Part shown: positions 52,030 to 60,737 of the stretch, piece by piece
Layout: each line of letters begins with the position of its first letter
Position numbering within the stretch: the first letter of the stretch is position 1
Assembly: GCA_040386075.1 (NCBI GenBank)
Contig: JAZKGE010000035.1
Coordinates: 1-64,000 of the forward strand
Length of the DNA: 64,000 nt
Reading direction: 5' to 3'
Source: UBA4416 sp040386075
GTDB taxonomy: Bacteria > Bacteroidota > Bacteroidia > B-17B0 > Aurantibacillaceae
The notes under the pieces: model-generated
The model's input: only the letters and a program-made list of their open reading frames with translations
Told to the model about the DNA's origin: nothing
Database searches by the model: none
Translations under genes and position numbers: made by a program

Positions 52030-53982
52030 TTAGGTCCCAAGCTTTCTTCTACACTTCCAGATAATAACAATGTCTTTTTCTACCTTATAATCTTTGGCGT
52101 AGCGCAAATTTGCCAATTTGACCCTATCATGATCAACTTCCGGATCTAATAACATTGCAGGTGAAAGCACAGAACGCTTGATTTCCGGTAACGACTTATC
52201 GGTGATCTTACCATAACCTACCCAGGAATAAAAACCAAACAATACATTAAAACAATTTAAAAAATAATTTACCTTCTTGTCCTGAATAAATAATAATACC
52301 GGACTAAAAGCAATTGCGAGGATACTGATACCAATGTCAAGCAAACGTTTATTTCGCCTGTTATTTGATCTGGAAATACTGTTCACATCGATCATGTATA
52401 GATCGCCGGCTGTATCAATGTTATTACTGCCAATAATAGATAAACTTTCAGGTGGCGCAATTTTAAAATCAACACCGCTTGATACCAGTGTAAGCATATT
52501 ATTAATAATGAATTGCGAACTGATATCCTTGGCGCAAAAAATTATTTCATTGATCTCGTGCACCTTAATGATCTCATCTATTTGGTTTATCTTTCCAATG
52601 TAATACGCATTATGTACCCCGTTGATCTCAGCACTTACAAAACCAACAAAACCAGGGTTCGCGCGTGTTTCTTTCAACAAAGCTGATACACGGTTAAATT
52701 CTGCTTCCTCGCCAATAATAGCAATGCGTTTTGTTTTGGCACTGCTTAAACTATAGGATTTTAATTTCAGGAAATGAAATAACAAACGAGTCGATATAAA
52801 ACTGGCTAATGCCCAACCTGTTCCCAATAAGATCAATGCCCTCGAAAACCGTAATGATTCTGGCAATAAGGAATAACCCATTAAAATAAAAACCGTTCCA
52901 ACCAACACTCCTCTTATGATCTTTAGCAATTTAACCGGCTTATCATATCCTCCGTTAAAATATACCAGTATGATCCAGGCTACTGCATATAAAGGGAAAG
53001 CAACACTTAATAATTTTTCGGAATAAATATTTCCGTCAATTCCCGTATTCTGCTGATATATATTCTTGATCACAAAAAGCCCAAAAGTAATGACACTAAA
53101 ATCAAGTATAGGAACAGTGAATGCTTTAAAGAATCTTGACAACAAGGCTAATCCGGCCTTTAAAAAAATAGCCAGGTGAATTAAAGCATTAAACCAAAAA
53201 GCATGAGAACCACTAAAGTGTTTTTTAGTGAAAATAGCCATGGCTTTATAAAAAATAATCACATAGTTCAAGCTGCTGCGCTTGGTACTCTCTCCTTTAT
53301 AGTGAATGATCTGCGTTTCAGGAAAATAATAATTCTTAAACCCTGCTTTGGTTATTCTGTATGAGAGATCAATATCTTCTCCGTACATAAAAAATGTTTC
53401 GTCCAGATAACCAATTTTATCAAGTACAGATTTACGCATCAGCATAAAAGCACCACTGATCACGTCAATTTCGCAGATCTGATCCTGGGGTAAATAAGAT
53501 AAATGATATTTTCCAAAACGCTTTGACCCTGGAAAAAAGCGTGAAAAGCCAAACATTTTATAAAAAGCAACAGATGGCGTAGGTAATCCGCGTTTTGATT
53601 CCGGAGCAAAATTCCCTTGTCCGTCAAGCATTTTCACGCCCAGGCCACCGGCTTCGGGATGCGTATCCATAAAAGCCAGTACTTTGGCAAAAGTATCTTC
53701 CTGAACTACAGTATCTGGATTCAATAATAACACATATTCACCTTTAGCCAGTTTTAATGCCTGATTATTAGCTACTGAAAAGCCTGTATTGGTTTTATTG
53801 ACAATAAGGTTGATCTGGGGAAATTTTTCTTTAATGAGTGTTACAGAGCCATCTACAGAGTTGTTGTCGACTACAAACACCTCACAGGCTATGTTCTCTG
53901 AGGCTTTAAGCACAGAAAATAAGCACTGTTCAATAAAGTGCTTTACATTGTAGTTTACAATAACAACGGATAGTTTGGTCAC
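52030..53982 (-). CDS. Glycosyltransferase family 2 fused to a membrane sugar-transferase-like region
   Basis: Residues 1-250 form a GT-A family 2 glycosyltransferase: LSVVIVNYNVKHFIEQCL, VFVVDNNSVDGSV, the DxD-like LLLNPDTVV, and MYGEDIDLSYRITKAGFK, similar to rhamnosyltransferases. Residues 270-410 hold five or more membrane segments. A Rossmann-type stretch (KRIAIIGEEAEFNRV, about 420-540) and a C-terminal KRLLDIGISILAIAFSPVLL segment resemble polyprenyl-phosphate sugar transferases, but the catalytic end looks short and degenerate. The start is GTG at 53982, where the conserved strand begins. It probably builds a surface polysaccharide. Confidence 0.82.
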   Translation of the reverse strand: MTKLSVVIVNYNVKHFIEQCLFSVLKASENIACEVFVVDNNSVDGSVTLIKEKFPQINLIVNKTNTGFSVANNQALKLAKGEYVLLLNPDTVVQEDTFAKVLAFMDTHPEAGGLGVKMLDGQGNFAPESKRGLPTPSVAFYKMFGFSRFFPGSKRFGKYHLSYLPQDQICEIDVISGAFMLMRKSVLDKIGYLDETFFMYGEDIDLSYRITKAGFKNYYFPETQIIHYKGESTKRSSLNYVIIFYKAMAIFTKKHFSGSHAFWFNALIHLAIFLKAGLALLSRFFKAFTVPILDFSVITFGLFVIKNIYQQNTGIDGNIYSEKLLSVAFPLYAVAWIILVYFNGGYDKPVKLLKIIRGVLVGTVFILMGYSLLPESLRFSRALILLGTGWALASFISTRLLFHFLKLKSYSLSSAKTKRIAIIGEEAEFNRVSALLKETRANPGFVGFVSAEINGVHNAYYIGKINQIDEIIKVHEINEIIFCAKDISSQFIINNMLTLVSSGVDFKIAPPESLSIIGSNNIDTAGDLYMIDVNSISRSNNRRNKRLLDIGISILAIAFSPVLLFIQDKKVNYFLNCFNVLFGFYSWVGYGKITDKSLPEIKRSVLSPAMLLDPEVDHDRVKLANLRYAKDYKVEKDIVIIWKCRRKLGT

Positions 53983-54080
53983 GAGCTATAAAGTCCTAAA
54001 AATACCAAAATATTACAATAAACGAAGTATTTTAAAAATCAGAATAATAGATTAAAAAAAAGTAGTAAATTCGCATTCCA

Positions 54081-54106
54081 ATTTAGATTTGTCAAATAAT
54101 CTAAAT
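54081..54106. repeat. Perfect inverted repeat upstream of tRNA-Arg
   Basis: ATTTAGATT (54081-54089) and AATCTAAAT (54098-54106) flank TGTCAAAT. The left arm includes the TAGATTTG promoter box (54084-54091), so the repeat spans the predicted start of transcription. Confidence 0.6.
54084..54091 (+). promoter_or_regulatory. -7 promoter element (TAGATTTG) of tRNA-Arg
   Basis: An exact TAnnTTTG match, predicting a start about 13 bases before the tRNA. No -33 TTG is obvious. Confidence 0.5.
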
Positions 54107-54108
54107 AT

Positions 54109-54182
54109 GGTCCCGTAGCTCAGCTGGATAGAGCAACAGCCTTCTAAGCTGTGGGCCATTGGTTCGAATCCAATCGGGATCA
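54109..54182 (+). tRNA. tRNA-Arg (TCT)
   Basis: The 74-base cloverleaf has acceptor GGTCCCG/CGGGATC, discriminator A, D stem GCTC/GAGC, anticodon stem ACAGC/GCTGT around CTTCTAA (anticodon TCT, reading AGA/AGG) and T arm TTGGTTCGAATCCAA. No CCA is encoded; terminator sequence follows directly. Confidence 0.96.
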
Positions 54183-54183
54183 C

Positions 54184-54218
54184 AAAAAAACCTTGACTGC
54201 TTAGCAATCAAGGTTTTT
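54184..54218 (+). terminator. Rho-independent terminator of tRNA-Arg
   Basis: AAACCTTGA pairs with TCAAGGTTT across a loop CTGCTTAGCAA, followed by T5-7. It could also serve the converging VOC-protein gene. Confidence 0.9.
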
Positions 54219-54242
54219 TTATTCAGTACAATCAATTCGTCC

Positions 54243-54893
54243 TTACTGTCCGGCGCTGATCTGCCAGCTAATTCCGAATTTATCCGTTAACATGCCGAAA
54301 TATGAGCCCCAGAATGTTTTAGACATGGGCATGCTGGCATCGCCACCGGCCGAAAGTTCACTATAAAGCCTGTCGGCCTCACTCTCACTTTTAGCATTAA
54401 TAGAAACTGAAAAATTATTACCGATGGTTACAGGAGGTCCAAAACCTTCCAAACAATCGCTTCCCATTAAAGCAGTTTCTTTGCTGATTGGCAAAGAAAC
54501 ATGCATGATCTTAGTACCTGCTGATTCCGGCATTGGAGGTTGGCCTTCCTGAGGAGGCATTTCATTAAATCTTCCTTTATAAGTAAAATTCCCCCCAAAT
54601 ACCGCTTTATAAAAATCGAATGCTTCTTCACAGTTTCCTGCAAAATTCAAATAAGGGCCGATAGTGTTAGTTTTAGGTTCAGCCTTTGACGCAGCTTTTT
54701 TAGCTGCTTTCTTTACCACTTTTTTCTTAGCGGCTTTTACCGGAGCAGCTTTTTTACTTGCTTTCTTTTTAGGGGCAGCTTTCTTAGTAGCATTTTTTGC
54801 AGCTTTTTTAGCTACTTTCTTTTTCGCGGGCGCAGCTTTTTTTACTGTTTTCTTAACCGCTTTTTTTGCTGTTTTTATAGTTTTCTTTGCCAT
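54243..54893 (-). CDS. VOC (PhnB-like) family protein with histone-H1-like N-terminal tail
   Basis: Residues about 80-216 are a PhnB/YjdN-type VOC domain: GPYLNFAGNCEEAFDFYKAVFGG, IMHVSLPISKETALMGSD, FSVSINAKSESEADRLYSEL, and FWGSYFGMLTDKFGISWQIS. Members of this group resemble glyoxalase/dioxygenase folds but usually have no proven activity. The first 75 residues are lysine/alanine/proline-rich (KKAVKKTVKKAAPAKKKVAKK and similar), like bacterial histone-H1-like proteins. The tail is not usual for PhnB-type proteins of about 140 residues. It parallels the tail on the RsfS protein in this window. Cytoplasmic or nucleoid-associated. Confidence 0.85.
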   Translation of the reverse strand: MAKKTIKTAKKAVKKTVKKAAPAKKKVAKKAAKNATKKAAPKKKASKKAAPVKAAKKKVVKKAAKKAASKAEPKTNTIGPYLNFAGNCEEAFDFYKAVFGGNFTYKGRFNEMPPQEGQPPMPESAGTKIMHVSLPISKETALMGSDCLEGFGPPVTIGNNFSVSINAKSESEADRLYSELSAGGDASMPMSKTFWGSYFGMLTDKFGISWQISAGQ

Positions 54894-54990
54894 ATCAGTG
54901 TTTTTTATTATAAGTACTAAGTTATAACATTACACAAATTTTTCAAAAAATTTGCGCTTAAATAAAGGAAATAACAATATCATAACTTTA

Positions 54991-55401
54991 CTAAAATTCG
55001 GGATATGATCCACTCTTTCTTGCTTGCTCCCTCAACCATTCTTTTGCTTCATACCTGTCTCTGAATATGCGTGTAGGAACAGGAGGTTTGTTGATCTTGT
55101 TAAAAATATCGCCCAGCAGATAAATGGATGTATTAGTGGTATAAAATGCAATAGCAATTGTATTATCTAAGTGCCCGGTTGATGCGCAGAGTTCTCTTGC
55201 CTTTTTAGTGAGCGTAAAAAACTCAGCTCCTTCCGAAAAAACATACAACTTTTTCTTAGTTACCTCGAGCACAACTGCCTTTGCCATTACAACGTCTTCT
55301 ACATCTATAGTCACTCCTTCTTTGATCAGATATTCCATGTATGAAAAATCTACGCTGATCTTTATCACATATTTATCTGTTTCAATTATCTCAAAAGGCA
55401 T
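54991..55401 (-). CDS. Small STAS/SpoIIAA-like conserved protein
   Basis: The 136-residue protein has the alternating strand-helix layout of SpoIIAA/STAS-like proteins: YVIKISVDFSYMEYLIKEGV, KAVVLEVTKKKLYVFSEGAEFF, LTKKARELCASTGHLDN, and the C-terminal NKINKPPVPTRIFRDRYEAKEWL, which is recurrent in Bacteroidota proteins I know as DUF7793-like. It has no signal peptide. A regulatory role in the cytoplasm is likely, but the partner is not visible. Confidence 0.65.
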   Translation of the reverse strand: MPFEIIETDKYVIKISVDFSYMEYLIKEGVTIDVEDVVMAKAVVLEVTKKKLYVFSEGAEFFTLTKKARELCASTGHLDNTIAIAFYTTNTSIYLLGDIFNKINKPPVPTRIFRDRYEAKEWLREQARKSGSYPEF

Positions 55402-55595
55402 TAGTATTCTTTTTGTTATTTAACTTATAAAAGTAAATTTTATTGTAAGTTTTATTGTAGAATAAATTTCCCAAAAATAAATTAGTTATTTGCTTTCTAT
55501 TAAATATTCGTGTTTTTGCCTGTTTTGAAATATGAACATTAGACATTATATTTATCTGACCTCTCTCATTATACATTTTAACCACAATAAACTAT

Positions 55596-56593
55596 ATGCA
55601 CTCAGGCAGAAGATTCACATTTTCAGAAGTTGTTTACTGGACCCGAAGAGATATTTACGCGTTTGCGATTATCTCAACAATTCCAACCTCTTTATATTAT
55701 TTTCTTAATATTAAATGGCTGGTTATTCCCTGGGTGGCTATCGGACTCATAGGTACAGCTGCTGCTTTTTTAGTTGGTTTTAAAAATACCCAAACCTATA
55801 ACCGATTATGGGAAGCAAGACAAATATGGGGCTCCATTATCAATTCCAGCAGAGCCTGGGGAATTTTAGTAAAAGATATGGTAAAGGGAGATAAAAAAGA
55901 TATTCAGATCCTGATCTACAGACATATTTCATGGCTTACTGCCCTGAGGTATCAAATGAGAGAACCAAGGGTTTGGGAGAATATGGAATTAAAAAGCAAC
56001 AAGGAATATGCGCGCTTTATTAAAATAGCCGAAAAAGAAATACCACTTGAAACAGAATTAAAAAAACATTTAAGCGATGAAGAACTGGCTTACATACTCA
56101 CTAAAAAAAACAGGGCCACACAAATTATCAGCCTGCAGTCAAAACATCTCAGGCTCTTAAAAGAATCAGGAAGGTTATCAGAATTCGATTTCATTGAATT
56201 AGAAAGAATACTCACTGCTTTTTATGATGATCAGGGTAAATCGGAACGTATTAAAAATTTTCCATATCCACGTCAATTTGCAACTATCAATCAAATGTTC
56301 ATTCGTTTGTTCATTTGCACCTTGCTTTTGGCATCCTCCAGGAATTTGGCAAGCTGTCGCAGGATATAGGTCCAAATTTCATTTGGGCTACAGTTCCCTG
56401 CTCCCTCATCGTGGGATGGGTATTTCATGTGATGGAACGCATTGGAGAAGCAACTGAGAACCCCTTTGAAGGAAGTGTGAATGATGTGCCTATTACCAAC
56501 ATAAGCCGCACCATTGAAATTGACCTGAAGGAAATGATCGACGAAACAGATATCCCTCCTGCCCTCACTCCTATAAATGATGTGCTAATGTAA
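55596..56593 (+). pseudogene. Bestrophin family channel, broken by a frameshift
   Basis: The first 244 codons encode an N-terminal bestrophin: YFLNIKWLVIPWVAIGLIGTAAAFLVGFKNTQTYNRLWEARQIWGS in part, TYNRLWEARQIWG being the hallmark. The frame then changes near 56326: the sequence around CTT TTG G continues correctly (FGILQEFG, PFEGSVNDVPITNISRTIEIDL) only in another frame. One missing base in a run of T would restore a continuous 332-residue protein. It may be a sequencing or assembly error or a true pseudogene. Bestrophins are pentameric anion channels of the inner membrane. Confidence 0.82.
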
Positions 56594-56691
56594 TGGAGCG
56601 TATCTCAAACTATCGATCTCAGTAATTACCAGGACTTTTTTAATTGAAGTATTTTAGTAAATTTATCCTTAGTAAATTGTAAACACATTAT

Positions 56692-57918
56692 ATGAACTAC
56701 TTATACAGAGCGCTTCTATTATTTTTTATCTATACCCCTTCTTTTCAATACGCACAGGGTTTCCAGGTAAATTTACAGGGACAAAGACAACAGGGTATGG
56801 GCGGTGCAGGAACGGCCTGCATGCAGGATGCAGCAGCTTTATTCTTTAATCCGGGAGGAGCTAGCTTTGTGGACTGGAACTCAGTGATCGTTGGCGTTAC
56901 TCCAACTTTTGCAAGAGGCGCATTTATGGATGCCAATACCAACAATGTCTCTCGTACTAATTCACCGGTTAGTACACCCTTTGCCGCTTACGGCCTTTTT
57001 GAAATAAAAGATAGTTCAAAATTAAAACTTGGCTTAGCTATTTACACGCCATTTGGCAGCACAGTGCAATGGGAAGATGGATGGACCGGGCGTTTTGCTT
57101 TAACACGTCTGGAGTTGAGAGCCATTTTTATTCAACCCACCGTTAGCTATAAGATAACAAAAAAACTAGGGATAGGAGCAGGCTTTGTATATGCAACCGG
57201 AAAAGTCAATCTTCAAAAAGATATTCCTTTAATAGATCTTGACGGCAATTATGGTTATGCTGAATTAAGCGGTAAAGCAAATGGTTATGGTTTTAATGCG
57301 GGTGTATATTTTGAGCCAATAGAAAAGCTAAGCATTGGTTTAACCTATCGTTCTAAAGTTATAATGGAGGTTAAGAGCGGACAAGCAACATTTAAAGTTC
57401 CTTCTTCAGTAGCTGCAAATTTTCCTGATGGAACCTTCAAATCAAAATTACCATTACCAAGTGTAACCACATTAGGCTTTGGATATAAAGCAGCTGAAAA
57501 ATTGAGCTTTGCATTAGATATAAATTATGTGGGTTGGAAAGCTTACGACACGCTTTCGTTTGATTACGAAAATAATACGGCTTCTTTGATCGATACGAAA
57601 TCAGCCAGGATGTATAAAAATACATTTGCGTTCAGAGCCGGGGCACAATATAAAATAGATACACATTTTGCAGCGCGCTTAGGATTGGCTTACGGTATTA
57701 CCCCGGTTCAAAATGGCTATGTAACACCCGAAACACCGGATGCAAATCGAATAAATTATACGGCTGGTATTGGCTATGAAACAAAACATTTAAAAATCGA
57801 TGCTTCTTTTTTATTCACTCATCTTGAACGAACAGATACGAATACAGAAACAAATTTGAGCGGCACTTTTAAAACTAACGTTATTGCGCCTGGTATTTCA
57901 ATAGGGTATAAATTTTAA
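56692..57918 (+). CDS. OmpP1/FadL family outer-membrane transporter
   Basis: The 408-residue protein has a signal peptide (about 1-20, ending SFQYAQ) and the FadL opening GFQVNLQGQRQQGMGGAGTA with FNPGGASFVDWNSV, then a 14-strand barrel that ends in GISIGYKF. FadL-type proteins carry hydrophobic molecules (long-chain fatty acids, aromatics) across the outer membrane. It is followed after 10 bases by an SGNH hydrolase lipoprotein gene; this pairing is common in Bacteroidota and suggests the esterase releases the substrate. Confidence 0.92.
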   Translation: MNYLYRALLLFFIYTPSFQYAQGFQVNLQGQRQQGMGGAGTACMQDAAALFFNPGGASFVDWNSVIVGVTPTFARGAFMDANTNNVSRTNSPVSTPFAAYGLFEIKDSSKLKLGLAIYTPFGSTVQWEDGWTGRFALTRLELRAIFIQPTVSYKITKKLGIGAGFVYATGKVNLQKDIPLIDLDGNYGYAELSGKANGYGFNAGVYFEPIEKLSIGLTYRSKVIMEVKSGQATFKVPSSVAANFPDGTFKSKLPLPSVTTLGFGYKAAEKLSFALDINYVGWKAYDTLSFDYENNTASLIDTKSARMYKNTFAFRAGAQYKIDTHFAARLGLAYGITPVQNGYVTPETPDANRINYTAGIGYETKHLKIDASFLFTHLERTDTNTETNLSGTFKTNVIAPGISIGYKF

Positions 57919-57928
57919 TTCGATACAA

Positions 57929-59242
57929 ATGATTTTTAATAAAATAACATTTTCAATCTTTATTGCAGTAACACTTTTTGGATGCAAGCCTAAATTTAAT
58001 GTTCCTGATCCTGATGGTGGAAATATTGATGTATCAAACTATGTTGCTTTAGGAAGTTCTATGACTGCTGGCTATAGCAATGGAGCGCTTTACTATGATG
58101 CACAACAAAACTCTTATGCGAACATATTAGCAGAACAATTTAAATTAATTGGGGGTAGTGAATTTAAAATTCCTTATGTTTCACAAGGTTCTGTTGGTAT
58201 GGGAAATGACGGTAAAGCGTATTCCATCTTAGGTAATCGAACCGACTGCCAGGGAATAGTTTCTTTAGGTCCGGTAAAAATTGCCTCGCAGGGTGATTAC
58301 TCCGTGTTTTTATCCAATGCATATAATGCACAGGGACCATTTAACAATATGGGAGTGCCAAATATAAAAGTCATTGACATGGACGTGAACGCTTATGCAG
58401 ATTCGTTTTACGTACGTATGGCATCAAGTCCGGCATCATCCGTATTGTCAGATGCAGTAGCTAAAAACCCAACATTTTTCTCTGTGATGTTGGGATTAAA
58501 CGATGTTTTAAATTATGCCTTAAAAGGTGCTACTTCTGAAAGTATTTCTCCGGTTGCTGGACCGATGAATATAGGCTTTGAAGCCAGTATCAATAATGTA
58601 ATCGACAAGTTAATAGCTAACGGTTCAAAAGGAGTAATAGCAAACATCCCAAGTATTAAATCTATGGCTTACTTTAATACTATTCCATGGAATGGATTGA
58701 AACTAACGAAAGAAAAAGCTGACTACTTAACAGCAAACTTACCAGTTGGGCCTTTTCACGAAGGTGACAATGCTTTTTGGATAGAAGATCCTGCGGTTCC
58801 GTTTACAGGCTATAGACAATTGGTAGAAGGGGAATACGTTTTATTAAGCACTCCTTTAGATTCCATAAAATGCTATACAAATTGGGGCTCCGCTACACTA
58901 ATTCCAGATAGGTTTACATTAATAGCAAGCGAAATTGCCGCCATTGAAAATGCAATTAATGATTATAACGCCATTTTAAAAAATATTGCCGATGCAAAAG
59001 GCTTGGCATTTGTAGATGTCAATTCATTTTTCAAAAAAGTAAAAACAGGCTACTCTTATAACGGAGTTGCTGTAAGTGCAGCGTTTGTTTCTGGAGGATT
59101 TTATTCATTAGATGGATTGAATTTAACACCGAGAGGAAATGCCTTGCTGGCCAACGAATTTATTAAAGCTATTAATAATACTTACGAAAGTACAATACCT
59201 GAAACGAATGCCATGAAATATCCAGCGGTCGTCTTCCCTTAA
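57929..59242 (+). CDS. SGNH/GDSL hydrolase lipoprotein
   Basis: The 437-residue protein has a lipoprotein signal (FGCKPKFN, acceptor Cys near residue 19). Block I is VALGSSMTAGYSNG (catalytic-type Ser), an oxyanion Asn is in MLGLNDVLNYA, and block V reads SLDGLNLTPRGNALLANEF. In the usual GDSL pattern the segment is DxxH; here the His position is Asn, so activity is uncertain. It is linked to the FadL-type gene 10 bases upstream and is probably on the outer membrane. Lipase/esterase is the family role. Confidence 0.86.
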   Translation: MIFNKITFSIFIAVTLFGCKPKFNVPDPDGGNIDVSNYVALGSSMTAGYSNGALYYDAQQNSYANILAEQFKLIGGSEFKIPYVSQGSVGMGNDGKAYSILGNRTDCQGIVSLGPVKIASQGDYSVFLSNAYNAQGPFNNMGVPNIKVIDMDVNAYADSFYVRMASSPASSVLSDAVAKNPTFFSVMLGLNDVLNYALKGATSESISPVAGPMNIGFEASINNVIDKLIANGSKGVIANIPSIKSMAYFNTIPWNGLKLTKEKADYLTANLPVGPFHEGDNAFWIEDPAVPFTGYRQLVEGEYVLLSTPLDSIKCYTNWGSATLIPDRFTLIASEIAAIENAINDYNAILKNIADAKGLAFVDVNSFFKKVKTGYSYNGVAVSAAFVSGGFYSLDGLNLTPRGNALLANEFIKAINNTYESTIPETNAMKYPAVVFP

Positions 59243-59331
59243 AATTTAACATATCAATGACTTAATTGGTCGAAATACAAAACTTGCTTGAAATAATTTA
59301 TTAAATTTAATATAACCTAAACTAAACCTAC

Positions 59332-60663
59332 ATGAAAAAAATCTACTTATTGGCTTTATCAACTTTGATGGCATCTTTTTCAGCTCAAGCACAAACTCCT
59401 TGCTCAACGGGCCGTTATGCATCCGATACGTTTACAAACGTAACAGTAACCTATAGCGTTCCGTACGGCTCTAACATTAAATTTAATGGTGCTGCTGAAA
59501 CGTTAATGATGGATATTTATCAACCAACCGGCGATATAGAAACTGCTCGTCCCCTCATAGTGCTTGCTCATGGTGGTAGTTTTCAAGGGGGAACCAGTGG
59601 CGATGCTGATATAGTTGCATTATGCCAGGCTTTTACCAAAAAGGGATATGTATGCGCCTCTATTAATTACCGTTTAGGTTTTTTTCCTTTAGATTCGGTG
59701 AATGCCATTAAAGCAGTTTTACGAGGGGTGCAGGATATGAAAGCATCTGTACGTTTTTTCTATAAGGACAAATTAACCAGTAATACCTATAAAATTGATA
59801 CGAATAATATTTTTATCGGTGGAAGTTCGGCTGGTGCTATTGCAGCTCTTCATATGGAATATTTAAATAAATCCTGCGAGATCAATTATTACGTTACTCC
59901 CACCGTTTTAGCATCGTTAGGAGGAATTGAAGGCTACAGTGGAAACCAATGTTATTCAAGAAAAGTAAAGGGCGTTATCAATTTATGTGGAGCTTTAGGA
60001 AGATATGGATGGTTGGAAGCAGGAGATGTTCCTTTTGCTTCCATGCACGGCACTGTTGACGGAACAGTAAAATATAACAGAGGAATGGTAAATCCCGGAG
60101 TACCTTTAATAGTACTTGATGGAAGCAGAATGCTTAAAGAACAGGCAAACGCTTTAGGTATCAATAATCCATTTTATACCTGGTACGGACAAAATCATGT
60201 ACCATATTATAACGGCTCAAATACAACCGCTTACATGGATACAACTATAAAGTTTGTAAGAGATTTTTTAATATCGCGTTTAGGTTGCACTGACCCTGCA
60301 CTCATGCCGCCAAATTCTACTGCGCAAACAGCAACTCTATACAACTACACAGTTTGTACAACACATATTCAAATGACCTGTGCTTCGCCTGGATTTGTAG
60401 GGATTAAAGATTTAACTGCTAATGAAATTATTTCGTCGGCGTTTCCTAATCCATCAGATAATGAAATGACCATTGAATTTTCAAATGCAAATACAACTCA
60501 CTATATCGAATTATTTGATGTTACTGGAAAATTAATTACCTCAGAAATAACCGAACAGTCAACTTTTAAGATCAGAAAAAACAATATTGTTAGCGGTCTT
60601 TATTTCTTAAAAGTAACTTCTAAAAATAATGAGTCAACCACACAAAAAGTAATCTTTAATTAA
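59332..60663 (+). CDS. Secreted alpha/beta hydrolase (esterase) with T9SS type A sorting domain
   Basis: The 443-residue protein has a signal peptide (about 1-20, ending SFSAQAQ) and an alpha/beta hydrolase domain: oxyanion strand LIVLAHGGSFQGG, nucleophile elbow FIGGSSAGAIAALHMEYL (Ser in GSSAG), and a likely acid and His in MHGTVDGTVKYN and YGQNHVPYY. A C-terminal sorting domain follows (AFPNPSDNEMTIEFSN, SGLYFLKVTS). It is a carboxylesterase-type enzyme released or displayed by the T9SS; substrate unknown. It ends in a strong terminator. Confidence 0.88.
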   Translation: MKKIYLLALSTLMASFSAQAQTPCSTGRYASDTFTNVTVTYSVPYGSNIKFNGAAETLMMDIYQPTGDIETARPLIVLAHGGSFQGGTSGDADIVALCQAFTKKGYVCASINYRLGFFPLDSVNAIKAVLRGVQDMKASVRFFYKDKLTSNTYKIDTNNIFIGGSSAGAIAALHMEYLNKSCEINYYVTPTVLASLGGIEGYSGNQCYSRKVKGVINLCGALGRYGWLEAGDVPFASMHGTVDGTVKYNRGMVNPGVPLIVLDGSRMLKEQANALGINNPFYTWYGQNHVPYYNGSNTTAYMDTTIKFVRDFLISRLGCTDPALMPPNSTAQTATLYNYTVCTTHIQMTCASPGFVGIKDLTANEIISSAFPNPSDNEMTIEFSNANTTHYIELFDVTGKLITSEITEQSTFKIRKNNIVSGLYFLKVTSKNNESTTQKVIFN

Positions 60664-60683
60664 CAGATCTACAAAGTCAATAA

Positions 60684-60715
60684 AAAAAGGCCTGCTCGTT
60701 TGAGCAGGCCTTTTT
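60684..60715. terminator. Bidirectional rho-independent terminator
   Basis: Fourteen-base arms (AAAAAGGCCTGCTC, 60684-60697; complement 60702-60715), loop GTTT. It lies between the converging esterase and OmpA-type genes. Confidence 0.93.
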
Positions 60716-60737
60716 ACTTAATTGTCTTACCTAACTA

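Noticed and set aside
54664..54927. Hydrophobic Ala/Phe-rich open frame opposite the VOC-protein tail
   Set aside because: It is the complement of a lysine/alanine-rich coding stretch, not a membrane protein.
55391..55585. Small minus-strand open frame of 64 codons
   Set aside because: Low-complexity Asn/Lys content, no start context and no recognisable motif.
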